DNA of 28,883 bases from an uncultured Veillonella sp. Its GTDB lineage: Bacteria; Bacillota; Negativicutes; Veillonellales; Veillonellaceae. The translations under genes were made by a program, and so were the position numbers. Under the pieces are notes generated by a model. That model saw only the letters and a program-made list of their open reading frames with translations. It did no database searches and was not told the origin of the DNA. This document shows positions 8,059 to 15,737 of the stretch, piece after piece. The stretch is from positions 1-28,883 of the forward strand of contig CABSJA010000022.1 of assembly GCA_902477915.1 (NCBI GenBank), read 5' to 3'. Every line of letters starts with the position of its first letter. The first letter of the stretch is position 1.

Positions 8059-9684
8059 TTATTTTCTAGCTTTATTAATAAAGGCATCGATTTTACCGAC
8101 TAGTTCATCTACATTAAAATCACCACGTTCGGCAATCATCTTGATCGTTGCCACTTTTGCCATCACTTTCACCATCGGTGTTTTCAATTTCTCAAATTTA
8201 GGATTTAAAGAAATCAAATAATCTACAACCTCAGGGCTTTGCTTGATTAAATTAGAGAGAGTTGTCTTTGCATCGATATGGAAACGACCGTCAGCATCAG
8301 TAGTGAGTGGTTCTTCATCTACTTCTTCTGCAGCCTCTTGAGCTAGGGATTTATCATTACTATTATTAGCTGTATTTCCTACAAAATCAGTCTTATCCCA
8401 AGTCAACAAGGTGCGAGAACCTTCAAGTTCACGAATATGAGTACAATCTTGCATCATTTCTAAGACACCGCGGAATTTACCATTTTCATCTCGTACCGCT
8501 GTATAAATAACGTAGATAAACAATCCCGGTTTATTGATCCAGAATTCAGCTTGGTTTTGCTCACCAGATCGGAATTTCTCTACGATTTCTTCTACAATGT
8601 GAACAGACTTAGCAGGATGACAATTCTTCACTTCACGACCAATAACATTGGCACTGCGAGGGAATATACGATGTGGCGTATCACTGTAAAATCTAACGAG
8701 TTCATTTTCATCAACATAAGACAAATCTACTGGAAGATGACGGAACAGCAAATTGATTTGCTCTAAGGTCAATTTACCTGTCGCCACATCGAGGACTGTA
8801 TCCTTGCCAACTTGTGCTCCACCTACAGGACCTACATACTTAGATAACAAGCCTGCCAAATCATTTAGAAACTCATTAGATACTGCACTATTTTGACCAG
8901 CAGCATTTCCATTTAATGAGGCTGCGGAATCGTTAATACCGGGCACGATATATAAACCTGGTGCGTTAATAATAGCATAGCCGATTTCATGGTCATTTTT
9001 GCTCATGCGCACAAACTCTTCATCGCTTAATAATTTAAAGGATGTTGGCAATAAAACCTCTAACTCCTTAGAGTTCAAATCACGTAACTTCTCTAATGTT
9101 TCTGGTACAGACGCTAAGAATTCTTCGTATTTATCTTCCCGAAGCAAAGCATAGGATGCAGAGATAGCATCGCGCACGCCATCATCAAAGGTCCACATAA
9201 TACGCGTTGGACGATCAAACCCATGATTTTCTAACATTGGATATAGTTGATTTTGCTTACGAGATAGATGGATACGCCATTCTGCTAAGGAATCAAACAC
9301 GCCAAGCCAAGGATTTTTAATAAACTTATCTTGTTTTAATAATTCATCCGCTTCAAGAGCTACCTTTTCAACAGCATTAATTTCTTCTAAATAAGCCCAC
9401 AATGGATGATTCTCTGGGTACTCATTTTCGGCACGCACTAATACACCGTCAAATAAATTCAACAAATCATCCATCTTGTCTAGTATTTCTTCATCCTTAT
9501 AGACACCTTTCAAACTTTGCTCTGCATAAGCAAATTCGTCAGGCGTACAAGTGCCTAACTTTTCTTTTAAAATACGGTTACCCTCTTCCAAGGATAATTT
9601 ACCGTCTAAATAATCCTCTTTAATAGATACAATAATTCTGTACCGTTCGTTATTAATGTCTAGCTTTTGCTGTAATGGATTCAT
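8059..9684 (-). CDS. DUF438 / PAS / DUF1858 multidomain protein, probable sensor
   Basis: The start at 9684 has RBS ggagg; the open frame runs back to 9726 without one. The 541-residue cytoplasmic protein has several modules. A DUF438 region (about 10-75) is followed by a hemerythrin-like helical stretch with conserved His (HPLWAYLEEINAVEKVALEA, later WRIHLSRKQNQLYPMLENHG, about 80-165). A PAS-type fold lies at about 315-420 (FPRSANVIGREVKNCHPAKS, then GVLEMMQDCTHIRELEG). An acidic linker leads to a C-terminal DUF1858 domain (about 470-535, LSNLIKQSPEVVDYLISLNP). There is no kinase, methyl-acceptor or DNA-binding domain, so how it would signal is unclear. Related proteins in anaerobes are linked to iron, heme or redox sensing; that role is an inference here. 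Single gene with its own terminator. Confidence 0.85.
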   Translation of the reverse strand: MNPLQQKLDINNERYRIIVSIKEDYLDGKLSLEEGNRILKEKLGTCTPDEFAYAEQSLKGVYKDEEILDKMDDLLNLFDGVLVRAENEYPENHPLWAYLEEINAVEKVALEADELLKQDKFIKNPWLGVFDSLAEWRIHLSRKQNQLYPMLENHGFDRPTRIMWTFDDGVRDAISASYALLREDKYEEFLASVPETLEKLRDLNSKELEVLLPTSFKLLSDEEFVRMSKNDHEIGYAIINAPGLYIVPGINDSAASLNGNAAGQNSAVSNEFLNDLAGLLSKYVGPVGGAQVGKDTVLDVATGKLTLEQINLLFRHLPVDLSYVDENELVRFYSDTPHRIFPRSANVIGREVKNCHPAKSVHIVEEIVEKFRSGEQNQAEFWINKPGLFIYVIYTAVRDENGKFRGVLEMMQDCTHIRELEGSRTLLTWDKTDFVGNTANNSNDKSLAQEAAEEVDEEPLTTDADGRFHIDAKTTLSNLIKQSPEVVDYLISLNPKFEKLKTPMVKVMAKVATIKMIAERGDFNVDELVGKIDAFINKARK

Positions 9685-9824
9685 ATGCTTATACCTCCAC
9701 GGGTCAAAGACTATTAGTATATACAATATATTATTACTATATTAAATATACATTTATTATACTTATTTTGAAAGTAATTTTCAGTTGCTGTGGATACATT
9801 TCCCAAGATAATTGAGCCACAAAA

Positions 9825-9865
9825 TACTTTCACCCCATATAATTAAACCCTTAAGTACTTTCACC
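9825..9865. repeat. direct repeat tactttcacc x2
   Basis: The decamer tactttcacc occurs at 9825-9834 and 9856-9865, exactly 31 bases apart (about three DNA turns). It lies upstream of the DUF438 gene and downstream of the TonB-domain pair. It may be a paired protein-binding site; function unknown. Confidence 0.35.
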
Positions 9866-9876
9866 AGCACATAAAA

Positions 9877-9905
9877 AAGCACCCATACAATGTATGAGTG
9901 CCTTC
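9877..9905 (-). terminator. terminator of the TonB-domain gene pair
   Basis: Arms gcacccatac (9879-9888) and gtatgagtgc (9892-9901), one mismatch, followed on the minus strand by a run of six T. It lies just after the stop of the distal TonB-domain gene. Confidence 0.7.
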
Positions 9906-9907
9906 TA

Positions 9908-10255
9908 TTAATTTCTAAAATCAATATATTCAGTTTTAGAAGATGCTACTGGATTACCATTAGAATCTGTAGCAGGGGTAAAACGCCATGTAGAAATTTT
10001 TTCAACAAGCGCTTCGTCAAGGGCAGTAACGCCACTAGATTTTACGACCTCTATATCCCCTACAGAACCATCTTCATTAATGGTAAAACGCACATCTGCA
10101 CTATGAATCGAATCGCCATAACCAGTAATATTAATTTGATTTACAGATGGAGTAGATATGGCTACAGGCAATTGAAATGGAGCCGCCAACACAGAGGCTA
10201 CCATACTAGTTACAAACAATGCGCATAACACAGTACAACGCAACACTTTATTCAT
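9908..10255 (-). CDS. secreted TonB C-terminal-domain protein (second of a pair)
   Basis: This 115-residue protein starts at ATG 10255, 6 bases after aaggag; a GTG one codon earlier is also possible. An N-terminal signal peptide (about residues 1-25, ending VLAAP) is followed by a single TonB C-terminal domain (about 45-113): VRFTINEDGSVGDIEVVKSS and ALVEKISTWRFTPAT are characteristic of the fold. Canonical TonB has an uncleaved transmembrane anchor and a proline-rich spacer to reach ExbB/D. This protein lacks the spacer and appears cleavable, so classical energy transduction is doubtful. It lies 10 bases after its upstream paralogue and is clearly co-transcribed with it. Confidence 0.8.
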   Translation of the reverse strand: MNKVLRCTVLCALFVTSMVASVLAAPFQLPVAISTPSVNQINITGYGDSIHSADVRFTINEDGSVGDIEVVKSSGVTALDEALVEKISTWRFTPATDSNGNPVASSKTEYIDFRN

Positions 10256-10265
10256 CACATTCTCC

Positions 10266-10643
10266 TTATTTAGCTGTTACAGCTTGTTTAGGTAGAGTAA
10301 TTGTCATCCCAATAATAGATTCATGAGCCTTTTGGTCTACACCAATAGCAGGTGTAAATTTCCATTGTAGAATGGCTTTTTTCACAGCTTCATCAACTGG
10401 TGCATACCCAGAGGAACGTTCTACGAATACGTTTTTTACATTTCCTTTTTTATCAATCAAGAATCGTACACGCATATTAGGCGCTACTGTAGCTGTTTGA
10501 GGAACCTCAGGCAACTCAGGTTTTACAATTTCCACTTCGCGCGGAGATTCTAAGAACTTAGCTGCATCAGCTGTATAATTACCTAATACGCCAAAAGATG
10601 CAACAAGTAAAGCCGCCGCAGTGAATCTGAATAATTTATTCAT
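10266..10643 (-). CDS. secreted TonB C-terminal-domain protein (first of a pair)
   Basis: 125 residues. The signal peptide at about 1-27 (basic MNKLFR, hydrophobic AAALLVASFGVLG, then ADAA) is followed by a short linker rich in Pro and Glu (EIVKPELPEVPQ) and a TonB C-terminal domain (about 55-120: VRFLIDKKGNVKNVFVERSS, AVKKAILQWKFTPA). It is predicted to be periplasmic. The linker contains a trace of the Pro-Glu/Pro-Lys spacer of TonB, so it may be a shortened TonB-like protein that binds outer-membrane receptors or another envelope partner. RBS aggagg lies upstream of ATG 10643. It forms a two-gene operon with the next gene. Confidence 0.8.
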   Translation of the reverse strand: MNKLFRFTAAALLVASFGVLGNYTADAAKFLESPREVEIVKPELPEVPQTATVAPNMRVRFLIDKKGNVKNVFVERSSGYAPVDEAVKKAILQWKFTPAIGVDQKAHESIIGMTITLPKQAVTAK

Positions 10644-10684
10644 AATAAGCCTCCTAAAATAATTATTTTGAGTCTATGAATAAT

Positions 10685-10713
10685 ATCATACTAAATAAAG
10701 ATGAATATTTAAA
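10685..10713 (-). promoter_or_regulatory. candidate promoter of the TonB-domain pair
   Basis: On the minus strand TTTAAA (10708-10713) and TATGAT (10685-10690) are separated by 17 bases. It is divergent from, and within 15 bases of, the promoter proposed for the small ORF at 10827. Confidence 0.4.
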
Positions 10714-10726
10714 GAACATTTTCTTA

Positions 10727-10755
10727 TTGATAAAATTTCTCATTTATGATATATT
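10727..10755 (+). promoter_or_regulatory. promoter of the 31-codon ORF
   Basis: -35 TTGATA (10727-10732) and -10 TATATT (10750-10755) have the optimal 17-base spacer. The predicted transcript starts near 10762 and contains a small hairpin (catatc with gatatg, 10782-10798) ahead of the ORF. Confidence 0.55.
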
Positions 10756-10826
10756 GAACACAAGATAACTGTTCGGACTCACATATCAGGTAGATATGAC
10801 AAAAAACTACACAAAGGAGGTTCATC

Positions 10827-10922
10827 ATGAGACGTAGAAAGCGTATTCAAATGAAGGTCATGATGGTACTTGGTCTCGTTGCCCTCATTGGGCCTAACCA
10901 TCTACAAGCTCTTATTCACTAA
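10827..10922 (+). CDS. 31-residue small hydrophobic peptide
   Basis: The ORF starts 6 bases after a near-perfect RBS (aaaggagg) and encodes a peptide with a basic N-terminus (MRRRKRIQMK) followed by a hydrophobic stretch (VMMVLGLVALIG) and a short polar tail. It has its own predicted promoter and a strong terminator, so it forms a complete transcription unit of about 225 nt. I do not recognise a family. The shape suits a small membrane-associated peptide; a regulator of the neighbouring metal transporter or a type I toxin-like peptide are both possible but unproven. Its length is below the cut-off of most gene callers. Confidence 0.55.
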   Translation: MRRRKRIQMKVMMVLGLVALIGPNHLQALIH

Positions 10923-10958
10923 ATGATTATGACCCTAGCAGAAGAACGTATAACTGCC

Positions 10959-10989
10959 AATAGCCGCTACGTTAGTAGCGGCTATTTTT
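10959..10989 (+). terminator. terminator of the small ORF unit
   Basis: Twelve-base perfect arms (aatagccgctac, 10959-10970; gtagcggctatt, 10975-10986), loop gtta, then a T tract. It separates the small ORF from the metal transporter operon. The stretch 10990-11128 holds no gene; TAATAC with TTTAGT 17 bases upstream, just before the transporter gene, is a weak promoter candidate. Confidence 0.85.
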
Positions 10990-11128
10990 CTGCTTAAATA
11001 TAGGTTGTCTTTCCTTTCATCAAGACATTATATGGGTAGCCCTTGGAATTAAGACTAATCTATATGTTTTTTAGCTTTTAAATTTAGTAATTCAGATTGA
11101 TTATTTAATACATAAAAGGAGGTTTATT

Positions 11129-12070
11129 ATGAAGTTCAACCGAGTCGTATTAGTCGTCGTATCATTAGCACTTATGCTATTAGCTCTTGCAGGTTGTGGT
11201 AAAGATGCAGCTCAAGATAGTCAGAAGAAACTAAATGTCGTTGCCACAACAACAATGTTAACGGATTTAGTGAAAGAAATTGGCGGTGACCATGTGTCCG
11301 TCCAAGGTCTTATGGGTCCTGGCGTAGATCCTCACCTCTACCAAGCGAGCGCCGGCGATGTAACAACTATGTCTAAGGCAGATGTTGTGGTGTACAACGG
11401 CATTCACTTAGAAGGTAAAATGGGTTCCATTTTCGACAACTTAACAAAACAAAATAAAGCTACCATCCGCGTATCTGACGCCATTGATCCAGCTACTCTA
11501 CTCGACTTTGACGAAGAAGATGGCGTAAAAACTAAAGATCCTCATATTTGGTTCGATGTAGCTAACTGGAAACTTGCTGCCAAAGCGGTTTACGAAGGTC
11601 TTGCGAAAGCAGATCCAGCTCACAAAGAGGATTTCAAAAAACGCTATGATGCGTACCTCACTAAATTAGATGAAACAGATGCATACATCAAAGCACAAGC
11701 AGAATCAATTCCTAAAGAATCTCGCGTTCTCGTAACAGCACACGATGCCTTCCAATACTTTGCTCGCGCTTATGGCTTTGAAGTAAAAGGTTTGCAAGGT
11801 GTAAGTACTGCTACAGAAGCAGGCACACAAGATGTGAATGAACTTGTTCAATTCATCGTAGATCACAAAATAAAAGCCATCTTCGTAGAATCTTCTGTAC
11901 CGCACAAAACAATTGAAGCCGTTCAAGAAGCAGCTAAAGCTAAAGGTTGGAACGTTGTTATCGGTGGCGAATTATACTCCGACTCCCTCGGTTCTGAAGG
12001 CACTGAAGGCGGCACATATATCGGCATGGTGAAAGCCAATATCGATACCATCACTAAAGCACTTAAATAA
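11129..12070 (+). CDS. Mn/Zn ABC transporter substrate-binding lipoprotein (TroA/MntA/ZnuA family)
   Basis: A cluster A-I metal-binding protein of 313 residues. It has a lipoprotein signal peptide with lipobox LALAGC (C23), so it should be anchored to the outer face of the inner membrane. Predicted metal ligands are H69 (DPHLYQAS), H139 (DPHIWFD), H205 (TAHDAFQY) and D285 (ELYSDSLG). Three His plus Asp is the TroA/ZnuA pattern rather than the His-His-Glu-Asp of manganese-specific PsaA, so zinc or dual Mn/Zn binding is favoured. The long His-rich loop of ZnuA is absent. RBS aaaggagg. First gene of a four-gene transporter operon, separated from the ATPase gene by a hairpin. Confidence 0.92.
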   Translation: MKFNRVVLVVVSLALMLLALAGCGKDAAQDSQKKLNVVATTTMLTDLVKEIGGDHVSVQGLMGPGVDPHLYQASAGDVTTMSKADVVVYNGIHLEGKMGSIFDNLTKQNKATIRVSDAIDPATLLDFDEEDGVKTKDPHIWFDVANWKLAAKAVYEGLAKADPAHKEDFKKRYDAYLTKLDETDAYIKAQAESIPKESRVLVTAHDAFQYFARAYGFEVKGLQGVSTATEAGTQDVNELVQFIVDHKIKAIFVESSVPHKTIEAVQEAAKAKGWNVVIGGELYSDSLGSEGTEGGTYIGMVKANIDTITKALK

Positions 12071-12123
12071 TAAATAGTATTTTAAAACAAGGGGCTAAAA
12101 AAAATTACCCCCATATAAGTACA

Positions 12124-12154
12124 AGTGCTACTAGCAATATCAGCTAGTAGCACT
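12124..12154 (+). promoter_or_regulatory. intercistronic hairpin between binding protein and ATPase genes
   Basis: Eleven-base perfect arms agtgctactag and ctagtagcact with a 9-base loop and no T run behind. Such hairpins often protect the 3' end of the binding-protein message so that it is made in excess over the membrane components. That role is inferred. Confidence 0.55.
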
Positions 12155-12174
12155 ATTGATAAAAGGAGGTCTCT

Positions 12175-12906
12175 ATGGAATGGGCCGTTGAAGTTGAAGA
12201 TATGACCGTAGCCTATACGACAAAACCCGTATTATGGGACGTAGATATGAAGGTACCCATCGGTTCCTTAGCGGCTATCGTCGGCCCTAATGGAGCCGGT
12301 AAATCTACATTATTAAAGGCCATGTTAGGCCTATTAACAGTTATCTCAGGTAGTGTTAAGTTTTATATCGACCACCACCTTGCAATGGACAAAAAGGATT
12401 ACAAAAAAATCGCCTATGTACCTCAGAGCGGTAGCGTAGACTGGGACTTTCCTACTACCGTATTAGACGTTGTACTTATGGGCCGCTATGGTCATCTAGG
12501 TTGGTTCAAACGACCAAGTAAAAAGGATAAGGAGCTGGCCCTCTCCATGATTGAAAAAATGGGCATGAGCGACTATGTAAACAGGCAAATTCGTCAACTT
12601 TCAGGGGGTCAACAACAGCGTGTATTCCTCGCGAGAGCCCTCGTACAAGAGGCAGATATTTACCTCATGGACGAGCCTTTCAAGGGCGTCGATAAAACGA
12701 CGGAGCACGCCATTATCTCTCTTTTACAAGAAATGAAAGCGCGCGGCAAAACGGTCATCGTCGTACATCACGATTTAAATACGGTACCTCAATATTTCGA
12801 CTGGGTAACGATGGTCAACAAGCAAACTGTGGCCTATGGACCTGTGGCAGAGACCTTTACTGACGAAGCCATCGAGCGCACCTACGGCAAGGGGAGGATT
12901 GTATGA
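12175..12906 (+). CDS. Mn/Zn ABC transporter ATPase
   Basis: The nucleotide-binding subunit has 243 residues and all ABC motifs: Walker A GPNGAGKST (about 38-46), Q-loop YVPQSG, signature LSGGQQQR, Walker B IYLMDEPF and switch His VVHHD. The sequence is of the MntB/TroB/ZnuC type. RBS aaaggagg precedes ATG 12175. Its stop overlaps the start of the first permease by four bases (ATGA), indicating translational coupling. It powers import by the two permeases downstream. Confidence 0.93.
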   Translation: MEWAVEVEDMTVAYTTKPVLWDVDMKVPIGSLAAIVGPNGAGKSTLLKAMLGLLTVISGSVKFYIDHHLAMDKKDYKKIAYVPQSGSVDWDFPTTVLDVVLMGRYGHLGWFKRPSKKDKELALSMIEKMGMSDYVNRQIRQLSGGQQQRVFLARALVQEADIYLMDEPFKGVDKTTEHAIISLLQEMKARGKTVIVVHHDLNTVPQYFDWVTMVNKQTVAYGPVAETFTDEAIERTYGKGRIV

Positions 12907-13862
12907 CCATACTCCAATCCTACACGACACAGATGGTACTGCTCGGCACGGCCCTATTAGGTCTTGCCAGTGGTATTGCAGGCACCTTCGCAGTACTGCG
13001 CAAGGAAAGCCTCATCGGTGACGGCCTCTCCCACGCGGCACTGCCTGGTGTAGTCATCGCATTCTTGCTGACCGGTATAAAAGACATTGAGGTACTCATT
13101 ATAGGTGCTGCCCTGTCCTCTATCACTGCGGCGTGGCTCATAACCATCACCGTAGAAAACAGTAAAATCAAATTCGATGGTGCTCTGGCTACTATACTAT
13201 CTGCTTTCTTTGGTCTTGGTATGGTTCTACTCACCTACCTTCAAAGTCTAAATAATGCAGGTCAGGCGGGGCTTTCAAAATTTATATTTGGACAGGCCGC
13301 CACCATATTAGCTCGCGATGTGTACATTACATCGGCGGCAGCGCTCATCATTATCGTTTTAACAGCCTTATTTTGGAAAGAGTTAAAGCTCATCTCCTTT
13401 GACGTAGAATACGCTAAAACTTTGCAAATTCCTGTCACCTTTACACTCATTTTATATCGTTCACTATTGATCATGACCATCATCATCGGCATTCAATCAG
13501 TAGGTGCTATCTTAATCAGTTCCCTACTCATTGCACCGGCCGTAGGGGCCCGTCAATGGACGAACAAGCTAGGTACCATGTGTATGCTAGCAGGATGTTT
13601 CGGCATGGTATCTGCTATTGGCGGTACCATTTGGAGTACAACAGTACAAAAGCTACCTACAGGGCCTGCCATCATCGTCATTCTGTCGGTTATTGTACTG
13701 TTGAGCCTCATATTTGCACCTAATAGAGGCATCTTGTGGCAATATCGTAAAAACAAACAATCAAAACAAGCTTTATTATCAGAAACCGCAAAGATAAGTC
13801 CTGCCGATTTACAACAAAAAATATATAGAGCAGAGCAGCCTCGCATAGGAGGTGCCCCATGA
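12903..13862 (+). CDS. Mn/Zn ABC transporter permease 1 (ABC-3 family)
   Basis: 319 residues with eight or so hydrophobic segments and the ABC-3 family features GDGLSHAALPGV near residue 40 and AILISSLLIAPAVGARQWT near residue 205. The C-terminal tail (about 285-319) is hydrophilic and cytoplasmic. It overlaps the ATPase gene and, by four bases, the second permease gene. Two different permeases in one operon is the TroCD/MntCD arrangement, where they form a heterodimeric channel. Confidence 0.92.
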   Translation: MTILQSYTTQMVLLGTALLGLASGIAGTFAVLRKESLIGDGLSHAALPGVVIAFLLTGIKDIEVLIIGAALSSITAAWLITITVENSKIKFDGALATILSAFFGLGMVLLTYLQSLNNAGQAGLSKFIFGQAATILARDVYITSAAALIIIVLTALFWKELKLISFDVEYAKTLQIPVTFTLILYRSLLIMTIIIGIQSVGAILISSLLIAPAVGARQWTNKLGTMCMLAGCFGMVSAIGGTIWSTTVQKLPTGPAIIVILSVIVLLSLIFAPNRGILWQYRKNKQSKQALLSETAKISPADLQQKIYRAEQPRIGGAP

Positions 13863-14959
13863 CAGTACATACAGAGATTTTACTCATCGCCATCGCAGTA
13901 TCCATCGCGTGCGCTATCCCTGGTGTATTCCTCGTGCTACGCCGCATGTCCATGATGGCCGACGCCATTACGCACACCGTATTCCTCGGCATCGTGCTTG
14001 CTTTCTTTGTAACGGAAGACTTGAACTCTCCCTTGCTTTTAGTAGGGGCAACCGTAGTCGGCGTAGGAACGGTGTGGCTTACAGAGATGATTCATAACAC
14101 GGGCCTCGTCAACGAAGACGCGTCCATTGGTATCATCTTCCCCCTTCTATTCTCCATTGCCATCATCCTCGTCAGTCTCTACAGTGGCAACGCACACCTT
14201 GACGTAGATACGGCACTTCTAGGAGAAATCGCGTTCGCCCCATTCGATAGATGGATTGTAAACGGTACCGACTTAGGTCCTGTATCTCTATGGATTTCCC
14301 TGGGAGTAGCAGTCATCAACCTCCTATTAGTTATGCTCTTCTACAAGGAATTGCAACTATCTACCTTCGATCCACTATTAGCAGGGCTCTTCGGCTTCAT
14401 GCCCGCCCTCATCCACTACGTGCTGATGACCATGGTATCCCTTACTGTGGTGGCCTCCTTCCAAGCGGTAGGCGCCATTCTCGTTATCGGCCTCATGATC
14501 GGACCTGCGGTTATCGCTTATTTATGGACGGACTCTGTGAAAGCCATGCTCACTAGCAGTATCATCATCGGCATTATCTGTGCTGTCATCGGTACAGAAG
14601 TCGCTTTCACCCTAGACGTATCCATTGCAGGCGCTATCGCAACAACGATTGGTCTCGCTTTATTAGTTGCCGTTATTGGCACGCCAAAGACAGGCTATAT
14701 TGCAACCTATCTTCGCCAACGCCACTTGCGTCGTCACTATCGAGAAACAATGATGCTCTGCCACATCTATACCCATATGAATACACCTGTGGCAGCCATT
14801 GAAAATGGTATCGGCACCATTCACGAACACCTGAACTGGAAGCCAGACTATACACACCAAGCCGCATCACACCTTAAGAAGCAAGGCTTGTTGTACGTAA
14901 CAAATGGTTACTATATGCTGACCGATAAAGGTGTTGCGCAAGTTAAAGAAATTATTTAA
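13859..14959 (+). CDS. Mn/Zn ABC transporter permease 2 with C-terminal winged-helix-like extension
   Basis: 366 residues. Positions 1-280 are an ABC-3 permease (RRMSMMADAITHTVFLGIV near 25-45; AILVIGLMIGPAVIAYLWT near 205-225). The last 85 or so residues (after GYIATYLRQRHLRRHYRE) are soluble. They contain helices followed by a wing-like end (HQAASHLKKQGLLYVTNGYY, then MLTDKGVAQVKEII), resembling the winged helix of MarR/DtxR-type proteins. The extension would hang in the cytoplasm. Similar long tails occur in TroD/MntD proteins of other bacteria. Start overlaps the previous gene (ATGA). Confidence 0.9.
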   Translation: MTVHTEILLIAIAVSIACAIPGVFLVLRRMSMMADAITHTVFLGIVLAFFVTEDLNSPLLLVGATVVGVGTVWLTEMIHNTGLVNEDASIGIIFPLLFSIAIILVSLYSGNAHLDVDTALLGEIAFAPFDRWIVNGTDLGPVSLWISLGVAVINLLLVMLFYKELQLSTFDPLLAGLFGFMPALIHYVLMTMVSLTVVASFQAVGAILVIGLMIGPAVIAYLWTDSVKAMLTSSIIIGIICAVIGTEVAFTLDVSIAGAIATTIGLALLVAVIGTPKTGYIATYLRQRHLRRHYRETMMLCHIYTHMNTPVAAIENGIGTIHEHLNWKPDYTHQAASHLKKQGLLYVTNGYYMLTDKGVAQVKEII

Positions 14960-15002
14960 TTAATTTTAATCAGACTCCTTCAAAATACATATCTTCCCAA
15001 CA

Positions 15003-15042
15003 AAAAGAAGCTGAAATCAATACAAAGATTTCAGCTTCTTTT
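15003..15042. terminator. bidirectional terminator after the transporter operon
   Basis: Sixteen-base perfect arms (15003-15018 and 15027-15042) with A and T tracts on the outer sides. It ends the transporter operon on the plus strand and the convergent GNAT gene on the minus strand. Confidence 0.85.
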
Positions 15043-15114
15043 ATTATCTGAACTATTAATATTCAGTTTTATTGCAAAACAATAAATAGTTAATCCCTAC
15101 TCATTGCTAAGCAT

Positions 15115-15603
15115 CTAAAATACAATCCACATTTGGTACCATTTGGCACCGCCATGATCAGACTCTGATTCACCTTCATTTACAAAGCCAAACTCCGCAT
15201 AATAATGAATCTTTTCTTCCTTACAGGTTAGAATGACGCCCTTTCGGTTTTCCTCTCTGGCCAATTCTATAAAAGCCTCTATCAACTGACCACCAACACC
15301 ACGATTGCGGTATTCAGGCATCGTATTTAGACCAAATATCATCTGCCATGCACCATTAGGGTTATGCAAGGAAGCATCAGCAAACATCTCATCTGTTAAT
15401 ATCTCATCATCTGATACAAATCCATCAATAAAACCAATCGGTGTATCTCCATCAAAAGCAATTAAAAACTGACCTGCATAATGGTCTAATCGCTCCTTAA
15501 AAGCCTCACGAGGCGCCGCCTCAGCAGGAGGGAAACAGGTTGCTTCTATATGTGTCACTAAATCTAAGTCTGCGGTTGTCGCTTTTCGTATTAATATATC
15601 CAT
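15115..15603 (-). CDS. GNAT-family N-acetyltransferase
   Basis: 162 residues when started at ATG 15603, preceded by ggagaagg; an in-frame ATG pair lies five codons further out without an RBS. The GNAT fold is recognised by the N-terminal IRKATTADLDLVTHIE and the acetyl-CoA motif A MPEYRNRGVGGQLIEAFIEL (about 100-120), followed by YYAEFGF. The substrate is unknown. It is convergent with the metal transporter operon and probably monocistronic, since a hairpin separates it from the next upstream gene. Confidence 0.85.
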   Translation of the reverse strand: MDILIRKATTADLDLVTHIEATCFPPAEAAPREAFKERLDHYAGQFLIAFDGDTPIGFIDGFVSDDEILTDEMFADASLHNPNGAWQMIFGLNTMPEYRNRGVGGQLIEAFIELAREENRKGVILTCKEEKIHYYAEFGFVNEGESESDHGGAKWYQMWIVF

Positions 15604-15657
15604 ATCCTTCTCCATCATATCTACATATCTGTTTTAGTATATACCGTTTACATAACA

Positions 15658-15691
15658 AAGGCTACACATTCAATGAGTAATGTGTAGCCTT
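15658..15691 (-). terminator. hairpin terminator after the accessory operon
   Basis: Thirteen-base perfect arms aaggctacacatt (15658-15670) and aatgtgtagcctt (15679-15691) with an 8-base loop. It lies downstream of the GNAT gene at 15738 and may end the long minus-strand operon that includes the restriction cassette. The T run on the minus strand is short. Confidence 0.6.
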
Positions 15692-15737
15692 ATGTTAATA
15701 ATCTCATAAATTACTTTCACTATAGATTATCCACCGA

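Noticed and set aside
9685..9726. Upstream in-frame start of the DUF438 protein
   Set aside because: No RBS, whereas the ATG at 9684 is preceded by ggagg at proper spacing.
10923..10997. 24-codon ORF directly after the 31-codon ORF
   Set aside because: It has no RBS and is almost entirely the terminator hairpin; chance is the better explanation.
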